This document shows, piece by piece, positions 1 to 6,217 of a stretch of 28,912 nt of DNA. A program made the position numbers and the translations under genes. Below the pieces are notes generated by a model. That model was not told the DNA's origin. It worked only from the letters and a program-made list of their open reading frames with translations, and ran no database searches. The stretch comes from a virus: positions 1 to 28,912 of the IMG/VR virus record IMGVR_UViG_3300045922_000191; one strand, given 5' to 3'. How positions within the stretch are numbered: position 1 is the stretch's first letter; each line of letters opens with the position of its first letter.

Positions 1-2
1 CA

Positions 3-335
3 CGTCCTGATCGATGGGCATGGGTTTGTCTCCCGTGGTTAGCGGGGGGGCCTGGCCGGTGCGGGGGGGCACCCGTGGCCGGCCCTCGCGATTGGTTGCG
101 GACGCCACGGTACGGGCGCGACCCGCCGTCCGCCAGGCCAAAACCGCCGAAACCACCTAAAGCTGCGCGCACGGGTGGAAACCCGGTTGACAGGCGTGGG
201 CACGTGGTGCACAGTGGCGGTGCAAGGACACGCAACGAGCTCGCGTGGATCCAGCTTCTGCGCGAGGCCGTCCAGGAGCTGGAATACCAGGCGGTGTTCA
301 CCGACGCCGAGTACCAGTCGCTAAACAGCCAGTGA
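3..335 (+). CDS. Partial ORF, possible C-terminal part of the endolysin (if the window closes into a circle)
   Basis: The frame is open from the first bases of the window to a TGA at 333-335, with no stop, so the 5' end is missing or lies upstream. The product has a Pro/Lys-rich linker-like stretch (PKPPKPPK) followed by a helical tail (ELAWIQLLREAVQELEYQ). If base 28912 is joined to base 1, the endolysin frame from 28540 continues exactly into this frame and would give about 235 residues: catalytic domain, linker and helical tail. The first dozen codons have poor GC at third positions, which weakens the case. GTG codons at 75 and 204 could instead start a small separate protein. Two runs of seven G (44-50 and 63-69) are places where an indel could mislead. 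The stop overlaps the next ATG as TGATG. Confidence 0.45.
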   Translation, partial: RPDRWAWVCLPWLAGGPGRCGGAPVAGPRDWLRTPRYGRDPPSARPKPPKPPKAARTGGNPVDRRGHVVHSGGARTRNELAWIQLLREAVQELEYQAVFTDAEYQSLNSQ

Positions 336-541
336 TGGAGCCAGTTGACATTGAGCGTCTCGCGGCGGTCGCCCGCGAAACAGCGTCGCGGATCGTGTTG
401 GCCGACGGGATCCGCGACGAGCGCGACGAGCTGATCCGCCGGGCCCGCGCCGGTGGGATGAGCCTCGGCGAGATCGCCCGGGTGACGGGTCTGTCGCGGA
501 CGATGATCCACAAGATTACGGACACCAAGGCCAGGAGCTGA
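335..541 (+). CDS. Small helix-turn-helix DNA-binding protein
   Basis: This 68-residue protein has a basic-acidic helix (RDERDELIRRARAGG) followed by a classic helix-turn-helix: GMSLGEIARVTGLSRTMIHK, roughly residues 42-61. The pattern resembles sigma-70 region 4-like and Xre-like recognition helices and is common in actinobacteriophage proteins. The ATG at 335 overlaps the upstream stop, which suggests translational coupling; longer versions in this frame would run through the upstream gene. It is probably a regulator of phage or host transcription, but its target cannot be read from the sequence. Its own stop overlaps the start of the lyase-like gene. Confidence 0.75.
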   Translation: MEPVDIERLAAVARETASRIVLADGIRDERDELIRRARAGGMSLGEIARVTGLSRTMIHKITDTKARS

Positions 542-1491
542 TGATGCGCACACTCACCCCCCTGCTGTGGACGTGGGACGACCTGCCGGTTGGCACCAGA
601 AACCAGGGGCCGGCGGACCCGTCGGTCAAAAAGCCCGACGGGACTGTCGCCCGGTGCGCGGTGCAGGTTGCGCCGCCCGACTCGATCGAGGTGATCGACA
701 GCGTCGTCCGTCCCGGGCGGCGCGCCGCCCGCATCACCCACCACGCTGGCGTGGACCCCATCAACTCAACCGGCGAGCGGTGCGAGTGGTTGGACACCCG
801 GCCCCTGGACGCCGCCCGCGAGGATCACGGAACGCAGGCCTGGTATGCGCTTGCGATCACCCTGGACCCCCGGTTCTTCCCCCCCACGTCGTGGGGGATC
901 ATCCGGCAGCTGCATCACGCGAGAGACACGGGCTCGCCGCCGTGGGCGTTGCGCATGGACAGGGTCCTGGACCCGGACAACGACGCGGCAGGCTCGCTGT
1001 GGATAGCGCATCGTGACACCCAGACGGGTCCCGATCAGTCGTGGAACCTGGCGGTGGACGCCCCGCTCGCGACGATCGCATTACTTATGGGGATCAGGTG
1101 GGGCGGCGAGCCCGGCACCACGAACGCCGGGTCGTGCGAGGTGTGGGGTGCGATCGGCCCCGCCGCCATGGACCGGTCCCGCCCGGACGCGTGGCGGATG
1201 ATCGGCAAGTGGTCCGACACGACGTTCTTCGGTCCGTGGGGCGCGTACTGGAAGGGCGGGTTTTACACCGGCGAGCGCACCGCGGCGGTCATCGTGGACG
1301 ACGGGATGATGCGGGCCGGCACAATGGACGAGGCCCGCCAGTTCTTCGCCCCATCAGCCAAGTACTCGCAGCCCAACCCGACGCCGGCGCCTGACCCGTG
1401 CGCGGATGTGCGCTCGCGGCTCGCGGACGTGACCAGGCGGCTGCAGGACGCGGAGGCGAAGCTAGCCGTGATCCGCAGTGTGTTGTCGTGA
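541..1491 (+). CDS. Polysaccharide lyase-like protein with C-terminal coiled coil
   Basis: This 316-residue protein has the order of motifs seen in heparin-lyase-like and glucuronan-lyase-like jelly rolls. These are an early R-x-E type strand (GERCEWLDTRP), then a WYALAITLDPRFFPP strand, an IIRQLHHARDTGSPPWALR strand with conserved Q-x-H, and late strands around FFGPWGAYWKGGFYTGER and VIVDDGMM. About 30 residues at the C terminus (CADVRSRLADVTRRLQDAEA) look like a coiled coil that could mediate trimerisation or attachment. No signal peptide is visible. By family analogy it would bind or cleave an acidic surface polysaccharide. It lies in the accessory block after lysis and early regulation rather than among the tail genes, so it may act as a free enzyme or a late-attached spike. 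Substrate and activity are unproven. Confidence 0.6.
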   Translation: MMRTLTPLLWTWDDLPVGTRNQGPADPSVKKPDGTVARCAVQVAPPDSIEVIDSVVRPGRRAARITHHAGVDPINSTGERCEWLDTRPLDAAREDHGTQAWYALAITLDPRFFPPTSWGIIRQLHHARDTGSPPWALRMDRVLDPDNDAAGSLWIAHRDTQTGPDQSWNLAVDAPLATIALLMGIRWGGEPGTTNAGSCEVWGAIGPAAMDRSRPDAWRMIGKWSDTTFFGPWGAYWKGGFYTGERTAAVIVDDGMMRAGTMDEARQFFAPSAKYSQPNPTPAPDPCADVRSRLADVTRRLQDAEAKLAVIRSVLS

Positions 1492-1718
1492 CGGGCGACG
1501 TGGAGCTGCTGCGGGCCGTCGGGCGTCACGGGCCATGCACCGCGATGATGCTGTGGCATCGGTTGGAGGGTGACTGGCCGGGTTCGCACGCGTCCCTGGT
1601 GGCGCGTCTCGAGGTGTTGCACCGGCGGGGTCTCGTGGTGAGGAATCGCCGGCGCCGGCCAGGGCCAATGTGGATGTTGACGCGCACTGGGCGGGATGTC
1701 GTTGACGGCGGCGGATGA
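1488..1718 (+). CDS. Winged-helix DNA-binding protein, first of a tandem pair
   Basis: This 76-residue protein begins at a GTG overlapping the previous stop by four bases. It reads as a winged helix: helix 1 (VELLRAVGRHG), helix 2 and recognition helix (HASLVARLEVLHRRGLV), then a two-stranded wing (VVRNRRRRPGPMWMLT) and a final helix (TRTGRDVV). The wing is strongly basic. The following gene has the same plan and an alike ending (TRAGRDIA), so the two are probably tandem paralogues. A role as a transcriptional regulator is the family expectation. The operator is unknown. Confidence 0.65.
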   Translation: MTGDVELLRAVGRHGPCTAMMLWHRLEGDWPGSHASLVARLEVLHRRGLVVRNRRRRPGPMWMLTRTGRDVVDGGG

Positions 1719-1938
1719 TGTCTGGAGGTGGCTGGTGGCGAACGCCGCGGGCCGTGACGTGACCGTCGCCGACGTGACCGCGGGGAGCCGCAGAACACCT
1801 GTCGCGGTCCGGGCGGTGCTGGCGACGTTGGTCGCCGCCGGGTTGATGGAACGCCGGCTTGTCGCTGGACGGGGCCACCACGCCTACCGATGGACGCGCG
1901 CCGGTCGCGACATCGCCCGCCAGGAAAGAGAGACGTGA
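1696..1938 (+). CDS. Winged-helix DNA-binding protein, second of a tandem pair
   Basis: This 80-residue protein has the same layout as its upstream neighbour: DDVWRWLVANAAG, a helix-turn-helix over TVADVTAGSRRTPVAVRAVL, the hinge AAGLMERRLV, a wing containing GRGHHAYRWT, and the closing TRAGRDIA helix. The ATG at 1696 overlaps the upstream gene by 23 bases. A TTG at 1702 is an alternative. MarR-like or DprA-type winged helices share this hinge pattern (AAGLMERR). It probably arose by tandem duplication and may form a heterodimer with its neighbour, which is inference only. Confidence 0.65.
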   Translation: MSLTAADDVWRWLVANAAGRDVTVADVTAGSRRTPVAVRAVLATLVAAGLMERRLVAGRGHHAYRWTRAGRDIARQERET

Positions 1939-2177
1939 AAGACATGGGCACGAATCGTGTTGTGACGCGCTTGCATGATGTGCGCAACCGGCACCGGGCC
2001 GGGGCGCACGACGGGAGGGTGATCCGGCGGGCGCAGCGTGAGGCGGACCGCATCCGTGACCTGGAGGCGGACCTCGAGTGGGAGCGCGCCGCCCGGGTGA
2101 GGATGGAGGCGCTCGCTCAGCGGCACGGTGCCGCCGGGTGGGAGATCGAGCGTGCCCGCACCGGGGGCGGGTCGTGA
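1935..2177 (+). CDS. Small charged coiled-coil protein, function unknown
   Basis: This 80-residue protein starts at a GTG that overlaps the upstream stop. The purine-rich GGAAAGAGAG just before it can serve as ribosome binding site. An ATG at 1944 is the alternative start. The body is nearly all charged helix (RRAQREADRIRDLEADLEWE and on), predicted as a coiled coil, with no cysteines and no catalytic motif. I do not recognise the family. Position between regulators and the secreted peptidase gives no clear hint. Confidence 0.55.
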   Translation: MKDMGTNRVVTRLHDVRNRHRAGAHDGRVIRRAQREADRIRDLEADLEWERAARVRMEALAQRHGAAGWEIERARTGGGS

Positions 2178-2833
2178 GCCTCCGCTGGGCACGCGGGCTT
2201 GTCGCCGCCACGGTCACGGCCGCCGCGATCATCTGGCCGGCGGCGACCCCCGGTGCCGCCGGGGCGGCGGAGCCGGCGCCAGAATGGGTGCAGGCGGTGG
2301 CCCGTGACGTGCGGTTGTGGTTATGGCGACAGGGGTTCCCGGTCCCGGACCGGCCAGTGTGGGTGGCGACAAACGGTGACCTGCCCCCCGCCCCCCGTCA
2401 CGGTGAGGTGGTTCTGGCCGCCGCCACGCGCAACGGCCCAGTTCTGAACCCACAGGTTGTGCGGGCCGCGAGGCGCGACGCCACGCTGCTGCCGGAGGTG
2501 CTCATCCACGAGCTCCTGCACTTGTTGCGCGACCCGGACGAGTTCGCGGACCTGACCGAACCGGAGCGCGAGCTCGAGGAGGGTGCTGTGACCGCCGTCA
2601 CGGAGGACCTGCTGCCCCGGTTCATGCTCGCCCGCCGGGGCGTTACGGTCATCACCTGGGCGTCCGAACATCCGTATGGTCCGTTGATGCGGATGGTCCG
2701 TGGGGTGTCGCAGCGCGCCACCGGTGCCCGATGGCACCAACGGCCCGCGCGCGACTGGCGGTACCGGCTTGTGAGGGCCGACTGGCACGCGCGGGCCGCA
2801 ATGTGGGCGCGGGCGACGGGGGTGTCCCAGTGA
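2174..2833 (+). CDS. Secreted HExxH zinc metallopeptidase
   Basis: This 219-residue protein begins at a GTG overlapping the upstream stop. The N terminus is a signal peptide: basic start (SLRWARG), hydrophobic core (LVAATVTAAAIIW) and an Ala-rich cleavage region near residues 25-33. The active site is HELLH at residues 112-116, with a downstream EEG at about 135-137 that could give the third, glutamate ligand in the manner of minigluzincins. Residues W38 to P90 form an N-terminal subdomain. It should act outside the cytoplasm, on wall-associated or surface proteins. Signal peptides are uncommon on phage proteases outside lysis genes. I see no pro-domain. Substrate is unknown. Confidence 0.65.
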   Translation: MSLRWARGLVAATVTAAAIIWPAATPGAAGAAEPAPEWVQAVARDVRLWLWRQGFPVPDRPVWVATNGDLPPAPRHGEVVLAAATRNGPVLNPQVVRAARRDATLLPEVLIHELLHLLRDPDEFADLTEPERELEEGAVTAVTEDLLPRFMLARRGVTVITWASEHPYGPLMRMVRGVSQRATGARWHQRPARDWRYRLVRADWHARAAMWARATGVSQ

Positions 2834-3018
2834 CCGGCGAGCACCCGAGCATCACGTGGGCGCGCGAGTTCATCGGTGAGGTGGTCGCCGTCACCCGCGG
2901 TCAGCGGATCGACCGGCGCTATTACACGCCGGAGCAGTGGGAGGCGCTCGAGCAGTTGGTTATGAGGCTCGCGGTCCTCCACGCGGCCGCGGCCCGCGGC
3001 GAGCGAGTTGACCGGTGA
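2830..3018 (+). CDS. Small helical protein, function unknown
   Basis: This 62-residue protein begins at a GTG overlapping the peptidase stop (GTGA). It reads as two or three helices (WAREFIGEVVAVTRGQRID, then YTPEQWEALEQLVMRLAVLH) with no known motif. The YTPEQWEALEQL phrase is a helix cap seen in many small phage proteins but does not give a function. It is probably translationally coupled to the peptidase gene. Confidence 0.5.
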   Translation: MTGEHPSITWAREFIGEVVAVTRGQRIDRRYYTPEQWEALEQLVMRLAVLHAAAARGERVDR

Positions 3019-3046
3019 TGGGGCGGCGGGACGAAAGGTGAGGGAA

Positions 3047-3298
3047 GTGGCAACGAACACCTCGGTGCACGAGCTGATCGCCTCATGGGTTGACCGCGCG
3101 GAGCGGGCGCGCGCCGCGCTCGCCGAGATGCAGGGCAGCAGCGCGCAGATGCTGGCGTTCACCAGGCCGGACGTCCAGCGGATCCAGGCGGTGCGCGCCG
3201 CCCTGGACGAGCACCTGCGGGTGCTGCGCCGCATCAACACGGGTCCCACCACCGGCGAGTGGCCCGCCCCTGGTCGCGGCGATACGGGCGCCGCGTAA
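3047..3298 (+). CDS. Small helical/coiled-coil protein, function unknown
   Basis: This 83-residue protein is mostly helix (HELIASWVDRAERARAALAE, and VQRIQAVRAALDEHLRVLRR) with a short Gly/Pro-rich tail. I chose the GTG at 3047 because an AAAGGTGAGG ribosome-binding-like sequence lies about five bases upstream. TTG 3008 and GTG 3038 are in frame but less well placed. No catalytic motif is visible. It closes the accessory block; the next strong start is about 170 bases downstream. Confidence 0.5.
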   Translation: MATNTSVHELIASWVDRAERARAALAEMQGSSAQMLAFTRPDVQRIQAVRAALDEHLRVLRRINTGPTTGEWPAPGRGDTGAA

Positions 3299-3466
3299 GA
3301 CGGCGGGCACGCGGTGGTGATGTCACAAACAGACGACGCCGCAAGTGCAGTGGAACGTCACCCGCACCCGTTCGACGGGACGCCCACATGTCCCCCTTTG
3401 GAGGGGCCCGCGGCCGGCCCCGGGCATCGACGGGGGCCGCACCCACACGACCCGGAGGTTGTCCGG
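3299..3466 (+). other. Short non-coding or N-terminal-extension region before the nuclease gene
   Basis: The nuclease frame stays open through this stretch (starts at GTG 3314/3317 or ATG 3320). However, the encoded 49 residues are low-complexity, rich in Pro, Gly and His, and lack a good ribosome site. A GGAGG at 3454-3458 points to the later start at 3467. The stretch contains a small hairpin (CCCCT/AGGGG, 3393-3406). It may be a leader for the DNA metabolism operon or a disordered N-terminal tail. I see no convincing promoter. Confidence 0.35.
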
Positions 3467-4450
3467 GTGACCCGCACCGTCAGCCACTCGGAGCTGCGGA
3501 CGCTCACGGAGTGCCCCGCCCGGTGGGACTTCACCTACGGTGACCGCATGGCGGGGTCCAGCCTGGTGCCGCGCGTCACCGCACCGGTCCTGCGTGACGG
3601 GCGGGCGTGGGGGGCGGCTGTCGCCGCGTGGCACGCGACCGGCAGCGTCGCGGACGCGACCGACGCCCTGAACGCGGCGCTCGACGAGGACGCCGCCGGT
3701 GTGCGGGCGACTGGCGCGCCCGGCGACGGTGAACGCGACGCGACTGCTTCGAGACTCGGCGTGATCCTCCGGCATTACGCGGCGAGCGTGGCGCGCCTCG
3801 AGCTCGATGCACGTGAGCACGAGTTCGACGTGCCGGTGCGCACCGGTTGGCGGCTGCACGGCCGGTTCGACGGTTTGCACATCGACGCTGACGGCCGCGT
3901 GTGGATCGTCGAGTTCAAGTTGCGCCGCCGGCTGACGGACTTGGGGATGCTCGCGTTGGACCGTCAGGGGCGCCGGTACGCGTGGGCGTGGCGGGAGGCA
4001 ACCGGCGAGCAGCTCGCCGGCGTGATCGTCGACGAGACCCTCAACCAGGCGCCTCAGCCGCCGCGCGTGCTTGCGTCCGGCGCGACATCCCATGACGCCA
4101 GGCAGCACACCACCGCGGAATGGTATCTCGCGTCGTGCGCGGAGACCGGGACAGCCCCGTCGGTGAGGACGGTGGATGCGCTGCGTGCCCGCAAGTGGCA
4201 TCAGCGGCACCGTGTCACGTTCACCGCGTGGGAGCTGGAGGACACAGGCCGGGAGCTGGTGTCGTTGACTCGCCTCGTCGGGGACTTGGAGTCCGGGCGG
4301 ATCACCCCGTTCCGGGCGCCGTCCACCAGGACGTGCCCGGGGTGCCCGTTCCGGGATGTGTGCAACGACCCGCGCGACACCGGCGTGGTGGACGCGTTGT
4401 TCACCAGGACCCCCGCGAAACACCAGCGGCAGCTGCTCGCCGGCGGGTGA
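3467..4450 (+). CDS. PD-(D/E)XK nuclease, RecB/Cas4-like, with Fe-S type cysteines
   Basis: This 327-residue protein starts at a GTG eight bases after GGAGG. The family opening SHSELRTLTECPARW carries the first cysteine (C16). The nuclease core shows D135 in GRFDG, E149-x-K151 in WIVEFKL, and the RecB-type QxxxY (Q167, Y171). The C terminus has C290-x2-C293-x5-C299, which together with C16 matches the four-cysteine iron-sulfur cluster of Cas4 and AddB nucleases. It likely acts as a DNA exonuclease that resects ends for the Sak4-like annealing protein encoded directly downstream. There is no Cas1 or CRISPR in the window, so an adaptation role is unsupported. Starts as early as 3314 are possible. 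Confidence 0.8.
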   Translation: MTRTVSHSELRTLTECPARWDFTYGDRMAGSSLVPRVTAPVLRDGRAWGAAVAAWHATGSVADATDALNAALDEDAAGVRATGAPGDGERDATASRLGVILRHYAASVARLELDAREHEFDVPVRTGWRLHGRFDGLHIDADGRVWIVEFKLRRRLTDLGMLALDRQGRRYAWAWREATGEQLAGVIVDETLNQAPQPPRVLASGATSHDARQHTTAEWYLASCAETGTAPSVRTVDALRARKWHQRHRVTFTAWELEDTGRELVSLTRLVGDLESGRITPFRAPSTRTCPGCPFRDVCNDPRDTGVVDALFTRTPAKHQRQLLAGG

Positions 4451-4511
4451 GCGACTCGCACGCTGGAACACCAAGTTTCCATTCACCAGGTAAAGCAATG
4501 TTTGGAGGTGC
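4451..4511 (+). promoter_or_regulatory. Leader between nuclease and Sak4-like genes with strong ribosome binding site
   Basis: This 61-base gap is less GC-rich than its surroundings. It holds a short imperfect hairpin (GGAAC at 4465-4469 with GTTTCC at 4475-4480) and a very good TTGGAGGTG ribosome binding site at 4502-4510. It is one of the few real gaps in the genome, so a promoter or a translation-control element for the recombination genes is plausible. I could not find convincing -35 and -10 boxes. Confidence 0.3.
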
Positions 4512-5225
4512 GTGTTGCCACTGGAGTTCGTGAAACCAACCCCCGCCGGGTCGACGGCGAACTTCCTGTTGTACGGGCCGCCTGGCACCGGGAAAACCGT
4601 GGGTGCCACGTCAGCCCCAGGCCCGATCCTCGTCCTGAACGCGGAGGGGCCGGGTGGCCTCCGCAAGGCCCGGGAGATCCACGCCGGCACCGACATCCGT
4701 GAGGTCGCGGTGACCGGCAAGGACGTCCTTGACGCCTCGTACCTGTACGTGCGGGACGGCAACGGTGTCCGGACGGTTGTCGTGGACACGGTCGGTGAGG
4801 TGCACCGCGTCCTGCTGGAGGAGATCGGCGGTGACCGCCCGAGCCTGCAGGCGTGGGGCGACACCAACACGGTGGTGGAACGGTTCGTCCGCGCCCTCCG
4901 GGACCTGGACGTGAACCTTGTGCTGACCGCCCACGAGGAGGTGGTGGTGGACGGGACGACGGGTGAGACGATCCGGATGCCCGTCACCGGCGGCAAGAAA
5001 CTCCCGGGGTTGCTGATGGCGCAGGTGGACGTGGTCGCGTACACGGGGGTGGTGAGCGAGGAGGGGCGGGCAACCAGGTTCGTCGCGCAGCTCATCGACG
5101 GTGGCGGCCGCAGGTGCAAGGACCGGTCGGGGCGCCTGGGGGCGGTGAGGGACGTGAACCTCACGGAATGGCTGGCGGCGATGTCACCCGCCGGCGACGG
5201 CAACAACAACCGGAAGGCGGCGTGA
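4512..5225 (+). CDS. Sak4-like RecA-fold ATPase (putative single-strand annealing protein)
   Basis: This 237-residue protein has a Walker A motif GPPGTGKT at residues 22-29 and a Walker B strand RTVVVDT ending at D92. A later ATPase strand (VNLVLTAHEEVVV) and the PVTGGKKLPGLLMAQVDVVAY segment are typical of the AAA_24/Sak4 group of phage RecA-like proteins. Known Sak4 proteins anneal single-stranded DNA and are helped by a cognate SSB, and an SSB-like gene follows at once with a TGATG overlap. GTG 4512 and TTG 4515 are both reasonable starts after GGAGG. It probably drives recombination-dependent repair or replication with the upstream nuclease. Confidence 0.75.
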   Translation: MLPLEFVKPTPAGSTANFLLYGPPGTGKTVGATSAPGPILVLNAEGPGGLRKAREIHAGTDIREVAVTGKDVLDASYLYVRDGNGVRTVVVDTVGEVHRVLLEEIGGDRPSLQAWGDTNTVVERFVRALRDLDVNLVLTAHEEVVVDGTTGETIRMPVTGGKKLPGLLMAQVDVVAYTGVVSEEGRATRFVAQLIDGGGRRCKDRSGRLGAVRDVNLTEWLAAMSPAGDGNNNRKAA

Positions 5226-5656
5226 TGGCACCGATCAACGTGGATTTCACGGGGGTTGACCCCGTGGCGGAACCCGGGTCAGGACCCATCCCGGACGGCG
5301 AGTACCTGGTGGCGGTTGATGTCGCGCAGGAACGCACCAGCCAGCGGGGCACGCACGGCGTCGCGCTGCAGCTTCGGATCGTCGGTGGCCAGTTCGACGG
5401 GCGCCTGCTGTTCGACGATTTGTGGATCACCCCCGCCGCCCTCGGGTACGTCCTGCACCGGTTGCGGTGCCTGGGGATCGCGGTGCCCGCGGGACCGTTC
5501 ATCCTCGACCCGGAGAGGCTGGTGTCACGCCGCGCCCGCGTCGTCGTCCGGCAGGAGGAGGGCGCGGACGGGCGGGTCAGGGCGCGCGTGAAGGCGTGGC
5601 TGCCCGCCGCCGCCGGCGCCGCACCGGGGAACCCGGATGCGGACATTCCGTTCTGA
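5225..5656 (+). CDS. SSB-like single-stranded DNA-binding protein
   Basis: This 143-residue protein resembles the OB-like SSB group that accompanies Sak4 genes. It has an N-terminal PIPDGEYLVAVDVAQERTS strand, a LQLRIVGGQFDGRLLFDDLWI strand pair, a LHRLRCLGI helix and a basic RRARVVVRQEE strand. It ends in NPDADIPF, the acidic tail with terminal Phe through which SSBs contact partner proteins. ATG 5225 overlaps the ATPase stop. Role: coat single-stranded DNA and load the annealing protein. The base string at 5640-5650 that encodes part of this tail is identical to one iteron unit in the initiator gene. Confidence 0.7.
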   Translation: MAPINVDFTGVDPVAEPGSGPIPDGEYLVAVDVAQERTSQRGTHGVALQLRIVGGQFDGRLLFDDLWITPAALGYVLHRLRCLGIAVPAGPFILDPERLVSRRARVVVRQEEGADGRVRARVKAWLPAAAGAAPGNPDADIPF

Positions 5657-5886
5657 TGGGCGCCCCATCATGGGGTGAGTTGCGCCGGTTCCTGGACGGG
5701 GAGCACCCACCCGCGGTTGAGGGGCGCCTGCGGGCACGGTACGAAGAGGGCCAGGCGGAGCACGGCGACGACTGGACCACATGGCCGCCGGAGCGGTTCG
5801 CCCATGAAATCCAGCAGGAGATGGACGACATCACCATCTACGCCGCAATGCAACGGTACGCGGCCGCGGTGAGGCGGGGGCACTGA
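5656..5886 (+). CDS. Small MazG-like protein (possible nucleotide pyrophosphohydrolase relative)
   Basis: This 76-residue protein has the phrase RARYEEGQAEHGDDWTTW followed by the helix FAHEIQQEMDDITIYAAM. An E-x3-E-x2-D pattern with a following Tyr is the metal-binding helix seen in MazG/dUTPase-like phage enzymes. Only one such helix is clear, so the protein may be a minimal relative, work as a tetramer, or be non-catalytic. ATG 5656 overlaps the SSB stop. It would fit nucleotide-pool control during replication. Confidence 0.5.
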   Translation: MGAPSWGELRRFLDGEHPPAVEGRLRARYEEGQAEHGDDWTTWPPERFAHEIQQEMDDITIYAAMQRYAAAVRRGH

Positions 5887-6212
5887 TGCGTCACGGGCCG
5901 GAGGCGGAGTTCCAAGCCGCGGTCGTGCAGCTCGCCCGCCTGCGCCGCTGGCGGGTCGCGCACTTCCGGCCCGCCACCCTCACCAACGGCAAGACCATCA
6001 CGCCCGTCGCGGCGGACGGCGCCGGGTTCCCGGACCTGGTCCTCGCGAAACCCCGGGTGGGTGTCGTGTTCGCCGAACTGAAGGCGCGCCGCGGGCGCCT
6101 GTCCCCCGCCCAGACACAATGGGTTGAGTGCCTGCGGTCCGCCGGCGCCGAATGCCACGTGTGGACACCGGACGACTGGGACGTGATCGAACGCGTCCTC
6201 GCCGGGAGGTGA
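5886..6212 (+). CDS. VRR-NUC domain nuclease
   Basis: This 108-residue protein is a complete, stand-alone VRR-NUC fold: EAEFQAAVVQLARLRRW at the N terminus, the catalytic D50 in GAGFPDLVLA, E64-x-K66 in VFAELKARRGRLSP, and Q76 in the AQTQW helix. Family members are structure-specific nucleases of the PD-(D/E)XK group, including Holliday junction and flap cleavage enzymes. It probably resolves branched replication or recombination intermediates, or trims DNA for packaging. ATG 5886 overlaps the preceding stop. Confidence 0.85.
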   Translation: MRHGPEAEFQAAVVQLARLRRWRVAHFRPATLTNGKTITPVAADGAGFPDLVLAKPRVGVVFAELKARRGRLSPAQTQWVECLRSAGAECHVWTPDDWDVIERVLAGR

Positions 6213-6217
6213 AACGA

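Noticed and set aside
98-133. tRNA-like or structured RNA (GCGGACG/CGTCCGC stem and an inner hairpin at 107-129)
   Set aside because: No T-loop, anticodon arm or CCA-end pattern fits a tRNA, and the stretch lies inside an open frame.
14-160. 48-residue ORF starting at ATG 14
   Set aside because: No ribosome binding site, no recognisable motif, and it competes with the longer frame 3-335 that ends in a coupled overlap.
187-215. TTGACA with a 17-base spacer to CACAGT, promoter-like
   Set aside because: The -10 match is poor and the site lies within the frame 3-335, which may be coding. TTGAC strings are frequent in this genome.
3467-4450. Cas4-like protein as evidence of a CRISPR adaptation system
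   Set aside because: No Cas1, Cas2 or repeat-spacer array is in the window. The neighbouring Sak4-like and SSB genes give a recombination context instead.
3323-5209. 628-codon open frame on the minus strand
   Set aside because: It lies opposite the nuclease and Sak4-like genes, which have clear motifs. In GC-rich DNA such antisense frames arise from codon bias. No recognisable domain is present.
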